64,000 nucleotides of DNA from Lumbricus rubellus. Its lineage: Eukaryota; Annelida; Clitellata; Crassiclitellata; Lumbricidae. Positions 34,094 to 47,000 of this stretch are shown piece by piece. The notes under the pieces were generated by a model. It ran no database searches and was not told where the DNA came from. It worked only from the letters and a program-made list of their open reading frames with translations. Where the stretch lies: positions 22,951,554-23,015,553 of the forward strand of contig OX243825.1 of NCBI GenBank assembly GCA_945859605.1, given 5' to 3'. The position numbers were made by a program, and so were the translations under genes. Each line of letters begins with the position of its first letter. Positions within the stretch are counted from its first letter, which is position 1.

Positions 34094-37000
34094 AGAAGAA
34101 GAAAAAGAAAAAGAAGAAAAAGAAGAAGAAGACAATAAACAATAAACAATAAACAATAAACAATAAACAATAATCACGAGCGTTAATATGAACCTTTGGG
34201 GAGCGCAACCCAATCCCGCTTCCAGGCTGACCTTCTACTCTCCGTGGTACCCACATCGTACATTTATATGGTATTCACATATCCTAAGTCGATTCACATT
34301 CTTCAGGAATAATGTGCATACCTTACAACGTATAATAGCATACATAGGGGAAACCGAGGTTGGAAGTAACGGGGCCAGGTTGTAACAGTAATAATAGATA
34401 AATGTGTGAATTGTTTCATCACCGGTCTTCCCTATCTGACTTAAGACCAGAACTATTGAAAATAACGTTGAAATGTCAAGACTGTTAAAATGACTTCTAG
34501 AACAGTCTGTGTAAAATGAAGAATACGTTGAATGTCAAACCTGACGGCAGAGGTCCCTGGTTGTTGATTTCAGATTCTGCATACTCCGGTCGATGACTAC
34601 TAAGACTCTGAAAAATTGTATTCAATTGCAATAAATTAATACAAAACTCAGGTAACTGTAGCTCCTTTTTGTTTAGGGCCTACATCTAATTCTACACTTG
34701 TAGCACATATCCTGAGCCGAGCTACAGTCTTTCAAAAATTATATACAGAGCTTTCTACGGATCTGCAGTCTTTAAAACTATATGACCAATAATTTTACTT
34801 TTATCCAGATGTAGGGCCTAATAGGCCTACAAGTAATGATTTTAAACAAATTGAAAAAACTGTATTACAGAATTAAACCAAAACTAGAGTATACTGTACA
34901 TTAATTAGTTGCGTGATTAATCGTAAATCGCTTAAGTAACTTGTCACAGTGCTCGTGAATAAGCTTGTGCCCTGCGCTTGGCTTTCCAGTGGCACTATAC
35001 AAATTTGGAGATAACGATTACGATAACGATCATGGGACTCGTAATGTAATAAACTAAGAACACACTAGCAGTCGACGCAGAAAAGTTTGATAACAAGAAG
35101 AAATTAGAATGCTAAACAACTTAGCCATCAGAGGACATCAGACATTTTCACCAGACATTTTTACGTAGAAAAAAAAACTTAAGAAGCAACGCTAAGATGG
35201 AAAAACCATTCGGAATGTCAAACTGAAGACATATTTAGAGATAAAACAATTTTCTTAGATTAAGTATCTTTTCTTCTCCAGCGCATGATAATTATTGTAG
35301 GCACATAATATTATATAGTCTATGTTATTACGAAGTAGTATGGGTTTTTGTCCACGCATTGGTGAGTTAAGCTTACCGTTGCTGACGGATTACGTGCGTC
35401 TCTAAAACACAAGAGTTCAAAGGTCAGGTGATTGTACGTATGTGAACCTTTATAGGCCTATAGCGCATTTACAGAAACCCTCAAAAGTGACTACCTTCAT
35501 TTCTTTATACACTATTAGGTATATACATCTACTGTGTACAGGCGATAAATGAGCGGTTATAGATATATTCTTCTGTTTGAAGACAATCGTAGCCATGCAT
35601 ATAGCTAGTCGCTACGCATAGGCCTACTCAATAACCGCCTGTTTGAAAATAATCGTAACCATAGCGACGTATGCTCTTTCGTCTGAAGACAATCGTTACA
35701 AAATCTACGTGTTATACTCTTCCCAGTAAGACAATAGTAGTCGCGTCTACCCACACTCTTCTGTTTGAGGACAATCGTAACCATAGCTACGTATACTCTT
35801 CTGTTTGAAGACAATCGTAACCATAGCTACGTACGCTCTTCTGTTTGAAGACAATCGTAACCATGTTTTCGTTAGTCTAGGTATAGACCCACTCATCTGT
35901 TTGAAAATAATCGTAACCATAGCGTATAGGCCTACGTATGCTCTTCTGTTTTGAAAACAATCGTATACCCTTATCTATAGCATACGTTCGACTACGTATA
36001 GGCCAGGGGCGGATCCAGGGGGGGCCAATCCGGCCATGGCCCCCCCCCCATTGAAAACTGCCATGGGACGTGGCCCCCCCCATTTGGTCTGAAACTAGCA
36101 TTACGAATATGAATGTAATGGATAATGCCCCCCCCCCATCAACTGTTTTTGGCGGATGAAATGGTATGATTTTTGATTTTCCCAAAAATTTTGCGGATGA
36201 AATGGTATGATTTTCCCGAAAATTTTGGCAGATGACTAAAAAAAAAGGTCATCAACTTTTTTGGCGTATGAAATGGCATGATTTTCCCGAAAATTTTAAG
36301 AAATGACTAAAAAAAAAGGTTATCAACTTTTTGGGCGGATGAAATGGTATGATTTTCCCGAAAATTTTGGGAAATGACCAAAAAAACAAAAACAAAAAAA
36401 GGTCATCAACTTTTTTGGCGGATACGAAAGATAAATTTTCCAGACCCAAGGCCTAGAAATTTTTCCCGGACCCAAGACCAAGATATTTGGCCCCCCCCCC
36501 CCGTCCAAAGTTTCTGTATCCGCCCTTGGTATAGGCTACTCTTTTTTATTGTAAAACATTCGTAACCAGATCTTCCAATGAAGACATCGCTATTTTCTTA
36601 TATTTACTGTAGTTAATTTAGGTGCTTACTGGCCAATTGGATCACCGGTGCTGACAATGCGTCGTGGTGTTGTGTTTTTCTGATGGTGTTCACGGTCATC
36701 GGAGCGAGTACCGACGAGATTGTTGCTGCGAGGTGTCGACCTAAATTTCAAATGTTAATCGCTATGGTTATTGTATAGGTAGGCCTAGTATGCATACTGA
36801 GAGAGGCGCTTCATAAATCTGTATATGCAATGCAATACAGTAGGCTACAACCTAAAGCAGTATACTTATAATTTGCATCTTTCCGCATTGAAATGGCTAA
36901 TATACTGGACTTGACCTGCAGCTTCAGCGCGGTATTTGATAGGCCTAGCATGTTCTAATTACTTTGGGCTATATAGTAGGTCTAGGTTACCTTTACTATA

Positions 37001-39901
37001 GGCCTACTATAGGCCTACTGCAGGAAATGGAAACCATGCTTAAATAAATTTGGGGAGAGAAATTGAGATGAAAAACAAGACGGCAAAATGCTAAGACCCA
37101 TCATCGCTCATGTAGGCTTACTTTACTGGCAGTGATTTGGTGATGCAGGCCTACGTAAAGGCGTTTTGTTGATTTTTTGGGTAATTAATTATTAAGTAAT
37201 AGCCTAAATATTTATTTTAACAATGCTTTAACCGTAGTTTGACTTCAAGAGGCCACCGTCTACGAAGCATTTATGCGGCATTATCCTAGCGCTATAACAA
37301 TCAGATAAAATAACATATGATAGATTATATGGAATAAATAAATAATAAATAAAAATAAATATGTGATGAGCTGGTTTCCTGCCTCCAGTAATTAGCGCAG
37401 TCAGATCGAAGATCCCGGATGCTAGACTGCGTCAGACGTCGTTCGAACAACGCTCGCTCGTAATTGGACATGTTCCGCGGCCGGACCAAACTGCAAGAAT
37501 AATAATATGACATTAGTAGTTAATAATATTACTGTAAAATGAAAATAAAATAAGTGATGATCAGAACCAATAAGATTCTATTGCACGCTGTGTTCCTACA
37601 GAATAAATAGGAAGACCAAAAGACAGGTTGAACGGCCGATAAGCAAGTCGCTTTTTAAAAATGTGTCTATAGGCCTATATGCAATTGTTTTATGTAGGCC
37701 TAATCAACTAATCATGTTAATGCATGTGCGCTTGTCGGATGCAAAAAAAGGCTACTTACTTAATTAACTACCTTTTAAATAGGCTATGGGTTTCATTTGG
37801 GAACTAAAGGACAACAGATAGGTCTAATTTGCGTTGTCGACAAAAGTTAAAGGCAGAGCTCACACTGTCACACATTATGCAGCATAGATCTACGTCTGCG
37901 CTCATAGTTTTCTCCTTCTCTCCAGCCTTTCGGCTCGCAATGGACGAATACAAAGGTAGCCTACTGCACAAAGATTGACGAGTGAAAGACTTCCCCCTTA
38001 CTAGTTAGCTTACTTTGGGGCCAAATTCTACTCCATGGTAGCGGAGACAACATGTCTATAAATAATTAAATCTGTTCAGGATCGTTGTCCATTTGATAAG
38101 CTAAAACCTTCAACCATTCAATGACGGACAGCAGGTGAGCTATCGAACCACAGCGAACAACTCTGCTAACATTAACCATTAACCAACCATTTAGATGTAA
38201 GGGCGAACAGTAATGTTATCATATAGGCAAACAGTAATGTTATCAAGGCGAACGGTAATGTTATCATATAGACGAACAGTAATGTTATCAAGGCGAACAG
38301 TAATGTTATCATATAGGCACCTAGCTTAACAGCTAAACTTCCATGTACAACACAGCATCTGTCAACCAGATATGGTAATTAGTTTGGACCACCATCTGAC
38401 AACCATTTCGGCAACCCCTCTAACTCGACGCAGCGGTCAAGACTAGGCCTAAGCTGATGCCATACTGATGGAATTTACTTTGCAGTGGCGCTTTAGAAGT
38501 TTTGAGTTACGATTACGATTGTCTATAGATTGTGTAACTTATGAGATTGAATAGCCTATTTATTTATTAATTATTATTAATAGGGAAAATAATTAATAGG
38601 AATAATATGACAGCTAGAGGTTATAAAGGATTGATCTAAAGAGTGAAAGAAGTATATCGATGTGAGAGAGACAAACCCTCTTGCGTTCTGACGTATCTGT
38701 TCGAGTCCATACGTTGTGAATGGTTTGGTGGATCTACGACTGAAGAGACCTTCGCGATATGGAATCGATGGCTGCGGTCTTCACAACATCAAACGAAAAC
38801 CGTTTTATGCTTTGAGGACATTAATTTTAATATTATAGATCATTTTAAACACCGTATCATTATGCAAAAAATTAAAAATAATGATAATAATGACGATTTT
38901 ATTTACGACAAGTAGCAGCAGCAGCAGTAACAGTTGCAGCTACAGCAACTACAGCAGCAGCAGTAATAGCATCAGCAGTAGCAGCTGCAGCAGCAGCAGC
39001 AGTAGTAGTAGCATCAGCAGCAGCATCTTCAGTTTCAGTAGCAGTAACAGTAGCAGCAACCATGGGCGGAGGCCTAGGGGGGGAAGAGGAAGACGGTCCC
39101 CCAAATAAAAGTGTTGGGGGACGGCCCATGCATTGGTCCTCCCTAATCGTTGAGCGTCAAGAATAAAAAAAAGGTTAAAAAAAATTGGGGTCGGTGAAAA
39201 TATAAGTTTTTCTTGACTTTTTGGCGGACGACTAAAAAAAGGTAAACTTTTTGCGGTGAAAGCAGAAAAAATTTTGCTTGGAAAAAGGTCGTCAGAAATT
39301 TTCGTCCGTCAAAATATCTCGCGTCTTTCCTTCGGCCACTCGTTCGCCCCCCCCCCCCCCAAATCTCCGCCCAGGTCTCCGCCCATGGCAGCAACTGCAG
39401 CAACCCAAACAGCATAAGCAGTAGCCGCTACAGTAACAGTAGCAGTAGTAGCAGCAGTAGTAGCATCAACAGCAGCAGTAGCAGTTGCAGTAACAGTAGC
39501 AGCAGCAGTTCCATGCAGCATGTAGATTTCAACGCAATTCAATAAAAGAAGCATCAGTAATTAATTATTCTCAATGAACATTATATATATATATATATAT
39601 AACATACGGTTTCGTTGTCATGGTAACCGGACGGTCGCAGCAGAGGCAGCTGAACAATTGTCGCTTGACAGCAGCAGCATCATCACCAAGTAAACTCAAC
39701 TCATCGACCTGCTTCTGCAACCGACTCAGCTTCCTCACAACTTCGTGGATGCTGGAGATCATCGTGCCGCTGAATGCGTCGAATTCCTCTCTTGCAATGA
39801 GGTTCTTCAGAGAAGCGCTTACCGTTTCAACCATCTTCTTAAATTCGTTATCCTACAAGCATTAAACACCACTGGCCTAGTTAGCATCATCATCATCGTA
39901 G

Positions 39902-39936
<35 letters not shown>

Positions 39937-40685
39937 ATCGTCATCGTCATCATCATCGTCATCGTCATCGTCATCATCATCATCATCGTGCATCATCATC
40001 ATTAAACACCACGTTCGTTGACCTTGAGGTCTGACCTTGATAGTCCCCGCTGACCACAACATGTCGTTCAACCATCCTTTGGTCTATATACACTGTGTCC
40101 CAAGAAATCGGGCACCCATTTTATAATGTAAATAAAACAGGTAAATCTTAATCGATTTTCACAATTTCAAAACTGTTTTTATCCTGAGTTAATTATCTTA
40201 CACTGATTCAAATATGAAGTTTCTGGCAAGAATATTGACGTCACAATCACGTCATTTGCATCAGAGAATTCAAATGTTAAGCACCGAACACAACTTTTTC
40301 CAGCCCGACGCTCCGACGAACCGGTCAGATAAATTTTTCTTGGAAGCTTATTTAGACCGCTCACTGTCCATCCCTTGTCCGGAAATTTTCGAATAAACTT
40401 TTTTGCGTCGTAATGTTTATTTTTCCGTAAGAATTTTATTACAATTTTGTCTTCCTGGCTGAACGCCATTCTCTAACGATTTTTGTTGACATATTTTGGT
40501 TTCGATATGTAAATTAACGACGTCATTATGACGTAATTTTTTAGTGAGGGCCGTTCATAAATTGCCAATTTGAAGAATGTAGATAATTTTCTCATTATAA
40601 AAACAGCTTTGAAATTTTGACAATCGATGAATATTTACCAGTTTTATTCACATTATAAAAAGGGCGCCCGATTTATTGGGACACA

Positions 40686-40730
<45 letters not shown>

Positions 40731-43700
40731 ACTACATGCACGCATGCATGCATTCATGCATATACAGTACATTATACAATGATGTGGGATAAATTCTATT
40801 AGTACTTACAAGTAATACGAATCGACTGAGAACGTTGCTTAGATTTTTGCCAAGATCATCGCATTTCTCCTCAAATTTGTCATAGTCCACTTTCTGATCC
40901 AGTTCATTGTGAGCCGCCTCCTATAAATGAGAAGTAAATTTTTTTTAAATCCAATGAAATCCAGTCGCTGACATTACTGTAAATCAGTTGAATAATAATT
41001 TTTTAGAATGACTTCCCCTGAAAGTTCGTGCTTAGTATAACGCCGTAAACACTGCGCAGTGGCATAATAGTGGTAGTAGCAGCAGCAGCAGCAGCAGCAG
41101 TATTAGAATTGAAGGGGGGGGTCAATAGCTCGGTTGAGAGAGCGCTGGTCGTTAAACTGAGAGTCATCCTTGCGACCCAGGTTCGAGCCTCACACAGGGC
41201 ATTAATTTATAAAAGTTTCTGTGAGCTGCTATTGGCGTTTTTCTGTTGTGTTGCTTGACTCGGGTTCTGCTGAAAATAAGATAGCCCCTCCCACTTCAGG
41301 CTTGACCGAACCAGGAGTGATCCAGCACTTAGGCTATTAGTGTTACGCTACCGAACCCACTGCTGTAAAGCCGACCTGCGTGTCGTGCTATAGTGGGCCG
41401 TATTTCGTATAACCTGTACCTGTAATCATTCTGCGGTCTGTCAGATTGAATCATTAAACGAATATTATTGGCAGTAGTGTCAGTGGTGGTGCTGGTGGTG
41501 GTGGTTGTGACAATGGTAGTAGCAGTAATAGTGCAGTATAACATTAATAATTATTAATATTAATTATCATAATAATTAATTTATTAAGGGCCATTACCAA
41601 GTGACCAAAGGGGCAATAGGTCTAAACTCTAAATGGCTCTGAACAATAGTGAGTGATGGATTTGCTCAAGATCCCTCATATCCATCTCTGCATAAAGAAT
41701 CGAACCCATAGGCCTCGCATTACTGGCAGAGCGCTCTAACCAAATGGAAATCGTGTCCCAGACAGTGAATATGTTTTCGACATCATATCATATAATAATA
41801 TTGAGAATGAAAAGCCTTACAAGATCTCGCTGCATCAGGTCAGATCTCTCCTTCAGATCATCGGTATTATGTTGTAGAGTCTGTAAGAAAGCACAACACA
41901 TATCAGATACTGTTATTAGACACTGTTATTTTGTCTGACACTACACCGTGGTTTAAAAAAAACTAAGCCAAATTGTTTTTCATATATATCTAATGCCTGA
42001 TAATATATCACGCTAAAACTGTCCAAATATTTAGATAATTGGACCAACAATATGGTTCCAAAATTTCATGAGATAAAGTTGAACGGATAAAAAGATACGA
42101 ATCTCTAAACTTCATATGCCGAAATTTCAGTAAAGGGTTAAGCAGCAGGTCAACGAGAAGACTACCAGTCGTCCCTCCCCCCCGTGTCCCACACCCATGT
42201 ATTTGCTTACGTCTAATTCGGTTTGTTGTCGATTGGATGTGTTGTAGAGTTCAATAGTGAACGACTTCAGTTTGTCGACTTCGTCACGAACATTACTGAA
42301 AGTCGTTTGAACTCCGTACACGACGTTCATCGTGTCATCCTGCAAAAGTATAATTTAACGATTACTATAGATTAGATCAGATCAGATCAGATCAGATTAG
42401 ATCAGATCAGATCAGATTGGATCAGATTAGATTGGATCAGATTAGATTAGATTAGATTAGATCACATTAGATTAGATTAGATTAGATTAGATTAGATTAG
42501 ATCACATTAGATTAGATCAGATTGGATTGGATTAGATTAGATTTGATTAGATTAGATTAGATTTGATTAGATTAGATTAGATTAGATTAGATTAGATTAG
42601 ATTTGATTAGATTATATTGATTAGATTAGATTAGATTAGATTAGATTAGATTATATTGATTAGATTAGATTAGATTGGATCAGATCAGATCATATTAGAT
42701 CATATTAGATTAGATTAGATTAGATCAGATCAGATCAGATTAGATCAGATCAGATCAGATTGGATCAGATTAGATTAGATTAGATTAGATTAGATTAGAT
42801 TAGATTAGATTTGATTAGATTACATTATATCAGATTAGATTACAATGGATTAGATTAGATTACATCAGATTAGATTAGATTACATTACATTACATTACAT
42901 TAGATTACATTAGATTAGATTACATTACATTACATTACATCAGATTAGATTAGTTTACATTAGATTACATTACATTACATTACATTAGAATGATGATAAT
43001 GAGATGAAGGCAGAGAGAAGCTTCGAAGATGGCTTGAAGAAGTCTGGACCGTGAAAAGTCTGACCGTTTAATATCTATTCTTGACAAGTTCCTGATGAAC
43101 CTCTTGAAAAGCACAAGCACTGGATTTAAATAGCAACAAGAGATGCAGACATACAGATACAGCCATACACACAGACATACAGAGATAGAAAGTACATGTA
43201 TGTGCGTGTCAGAGAGAGACAGACAGACAGGCAGACAGACAGGCAGACAGAGCGAATGAGAGCAATTCAACCGAATTTCGTACACGCTTAATATATGACC
43301 AAATGTCTGGCTGTGCTCTAAGACAGTATAATTATAATTATAATAGTCAATGTTGTCGTTTAACGACACCGCGTTCTATCAATGATGATTAGTGTCGCCC
43401 TCCTATTTTCTCCTGGCTTGGGACTGGCACTGCCAAAGTAAGAGCAGTGGCAAAGTAAGTTATCACTACAATGTCACATGTATTATAGGTTCATCACATG
43501 TGATCGATGTACATGTACACTTGTACATACCTGTGCAGCGGCGTTAAGCGCCTTCATGCCAAGATCACGTTCGACGTTCTGCACGAAACTGTTGAAGTTG
43601 TTCATGATGCCATCCATCTGATTGTTGACTTCGGTGCTCAGATCAGTCATCTGCCTCTGTACCTTCCTCATCTCTCTCTGCTTCTCTACCATCGTCTTCT

Positions 43701-44043
43701 CCAGATAAGTAACCCTTGATCCAAGGCTACCTTTTATCTCCTCTACATCCTCCTCCTCCTCCTCCTCGTCGTCGTCATCGTCAGCATGGGAGTGGATGGA
43801 TGCTAATGCGTGCGCCGAAGCAGCTTCCATTGCATCGACCCTCACTGTGTCCAATCGACGATTGACGATCTCCAACTGCATACAGTCAACGACAAAGCCA
43901 TGAATATTTATTTATTTATTTGTTTATTTATTTTTTTATTTTTTTATTTATTACAGCAATTTGAAATATTGCCCCTTGAAGGTTGTCGACTCAAGAACGC
44001 ATCCAGTCCAACCTCGGTGTTAAAACAGTAAGAAATGAGACAT

Positions 44044-44074
<31 letters not shown>

Positions 44075-47000
44075 TTGCAGCAATTTGAAATATCGTCCCT
44101 TAAAGGTCGCCTACTCAAAAACTCACCCAGTCCAACCCGGTCTTAGGAACAGTGAGAAATAAGACATAAAGACAATAGACATTTGACGAAGAGTTGTAAG
44201 GAGCACATTCCAAGTGGCAGGGCCAGACATGAAGAAGGCGCAGCGCTGCCTAATTGTTGTCTGTGAGCAGAGGAACAATAAGTTTCATTTGAGCAGCTGA
44301 GCGGAGAGAGCAGCAGCGCTAGACGCGCGTGGTGGAACTGCAGAGCTCCTACAAGTTTAGATGGCTAGCCCTCAATACAGCGCCGAACGAAAACAGAAAT
44401 TCGGTGAATAATACGCTATGGGTAAGGGATCCAATGGAGTATATCTCGAATAATGTGCTATACATTATTATGGTTTTAATTAGTTAATTTAAGTTCTCTG
44501 CCCCTCGGCAGGTTCCAACTTCCAATGATGCCATTCTTTTTTTCGCCGTGCTTTCCTCTTCAGTTCGATGTATCCATCAGTCATCCTCCATCCCAGCATC
44601 ATCTGCCTCGATCTTCCTCTCTTTCTTTTTCCGTCCAATCTGCCCTTAATTAGATTAGATCAGAATAAATTAGATAAATTGCCGTAATTAATTAGACCCT
44701 ATTGGTGCATTTTATCTTTAACTACACTGTAATGCATGATTTAACGTAATACGACACAGAGGCGCATCACGGACACGTAATCAGATATAGAGCATAATAA
44801 TTTCAACCTGTTTCTTATACTTGTCGTCCAATTCTTTAACGGATCGTTGTAGAACGGCCAATGTGCTGTCAATGATCTTCATCGTCTTTTCAATGGAGTC
44901 GAAAGCGACGGATCTGTTGCGTTTGATCTTCAGCTGCTGCATCTGACGAGTCCATTCATCCACCTCCTCATCCCCGTCCTCCTCCTCCTCCATCTCTCCG
45001 GTGGTCGTGGTGGTGGTCGTGGTGGTGGTGGTGGTGGTGGTGGTCGGCTCCTCTGGCGATTCATCCTCGTCGACCTCTATCGATGGATGAGACCCGGATG
45101 CAGCGAGGATGCTCTGAGAGAAGGCCATCAACGGCATCCGGCTGCTTCCCAGTTGCTCTTGCACAGCGTTCAACTGAAAACATTGCGATATAAATAGGAA
45201 GCTTTCAATTCTTAATTGCTCATCGCTGTAAACCAGATATCAGGTCAAAACTAGTTAGATAAATTTTATTTCAAACACATTCGCTCTGCCTGCATCGTAT
45301 TCTCTACTTTTACAGTAGATCAATTTGAATAAATAAAATTGAATATGAAATTATGAAATTTAATTTTTTACCATTTTTAGCTCAGATCTCTTGGGATTTC
45401 AATATTTTAAATTTTACATATCGCATATAGAATAATTCTTTTTTAGATGCATGCTACATTATAGCGACGCGGCTAAAAATGATTTAGTGGTATAAAATTG
45501 TATTTAAAATTGTATTAGGGCCTAATATTTTAAACCGTTGATAGAATTTATTATTAAAACATTGAAAGTAACTAAAGCATAAATATTATCAGACACAATT
45601 ATTGGGTTCCAAAGTCTCATGCATTGTTCTCTTTGAAGCTAATTAAAAACATGATATTATTGTATAAACAAATATACATGACTTTATCGTAGACAGTTGT
45701 TCAATAATAGGTCAACGGTCTCGATGGCCTGAATATAGCTGCATCGGTAGCGCGCTGATCTTCTGCGTGACAGAGGCCATGCATTCAGGACGAGAAATTG
45801 AGAGTGCTTCCTGACCAATTAAGAGATGTGAATATAATCTAATCCTATACGTCATAATTAGGTCTAATTTTAATCTGACGTGACCGGATTTGATCGAATT
45901 CATTCTGATTTTTTAATTCTGAGCAGAGCAGTTTTTATTCTGATCGACGGGTTTAGAACAATAGGCCTACTGTTGACTTTTTAAGACCTTAAAATCGTTC
46001 GTATTATCGCATTTTTTATACCGACATTTATCAATCAATCAATCAATCAAATATTTTTATTTTGCAACCAGAGTATACATAAAAATTTCACACATTTAGC
46101 ACATTGGTTACAAAAAGAAAGGCCCTAAAGGGATAAAATAATCCCGCTGTCTTGGGACACCAACTAATATATTGAGTTGACGATGTGAGGTGGACATGAC
46201 GAAGTTAAAAAGTATAGGTATAGGCTACTGCTGACTTTTAAAAACCTCAAACTTCTTTGAAATATGGCATCTCATACCGACATTGTTATATATTTTGACT
46301 GCTCAAAATCGTAATCATGAATTTATATTGCGCCACTTGAAAGGGAATTTTCTCAGAGGCGCTCCCGACCGGACAACACCAAACCACGATCAAAGAGAAT
46401 GGTTTTCAAATTCATTCCTTTTGTGAAGTGTGAATGTCTGTCTCGCACTAATAAAGACTAAGCCCATATACGTAGGCCTATTTACCGCGACGTTAAAAAA
46501 AAAATTTTTTCTCAGATGTAGGGACTAAAGCAAAATCTATATAAATAAAAATGAAACTTTCCAATAGTTCGTCACGCAATCACGCCGAAACTTACGCACC
46601 GATTGTTGTGAAAATTTACCAAAACCTTCCATTCCAATAGCACCGTGTCTTAAGATTTCTTTTCCCCGAAAAGAGGCTTTATTTTCCACAAAAAGTGAAC
46701 TTTGCAATACGTTCGACCGCCATTTGCAAATTCAACCAAACCTCACGCTTGCAAAATTTCAGAATCGTCTCGACCCGAAACACAGTGACGAAACATGAAT
46801 GAGGTCGCGTGCCGTGACGTCATAAGCGAGTCGATTAATAATTCCATTACGAAAACGGCCTTTCCGCTGTCAGTTAGGGACGGTGTGAGGGAAGAAAGGA
46901 CCGGAAGGGGAGGGGGCGGGGCGGGGGCGGGGGAGGGGGAGAGGGAGAGGGAGGGGGAGGGGGAGGGGAGGGGAGGTCTTTTTTTGCCACAGCAACGCGT

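Noticed and set aside
38643..38915. 90-codon plus-strand ORF
   Set aside because: It lies in an intron, has no known motif and ends in AT-rich low-complexity residues.
41109..41190. Functional tRNA gene
   Set aside because: A- and B-boxes are present but the acceptor stem does not pair convincingly, and SINE-like text follows.
45712..45800. tRNA-like text (TAGCTGCATCGGTAGCGCGC)
   Set aside because: It has an A-box-like start, but the B-box is poor, so neither a tRNA nor a SINE can be supported.
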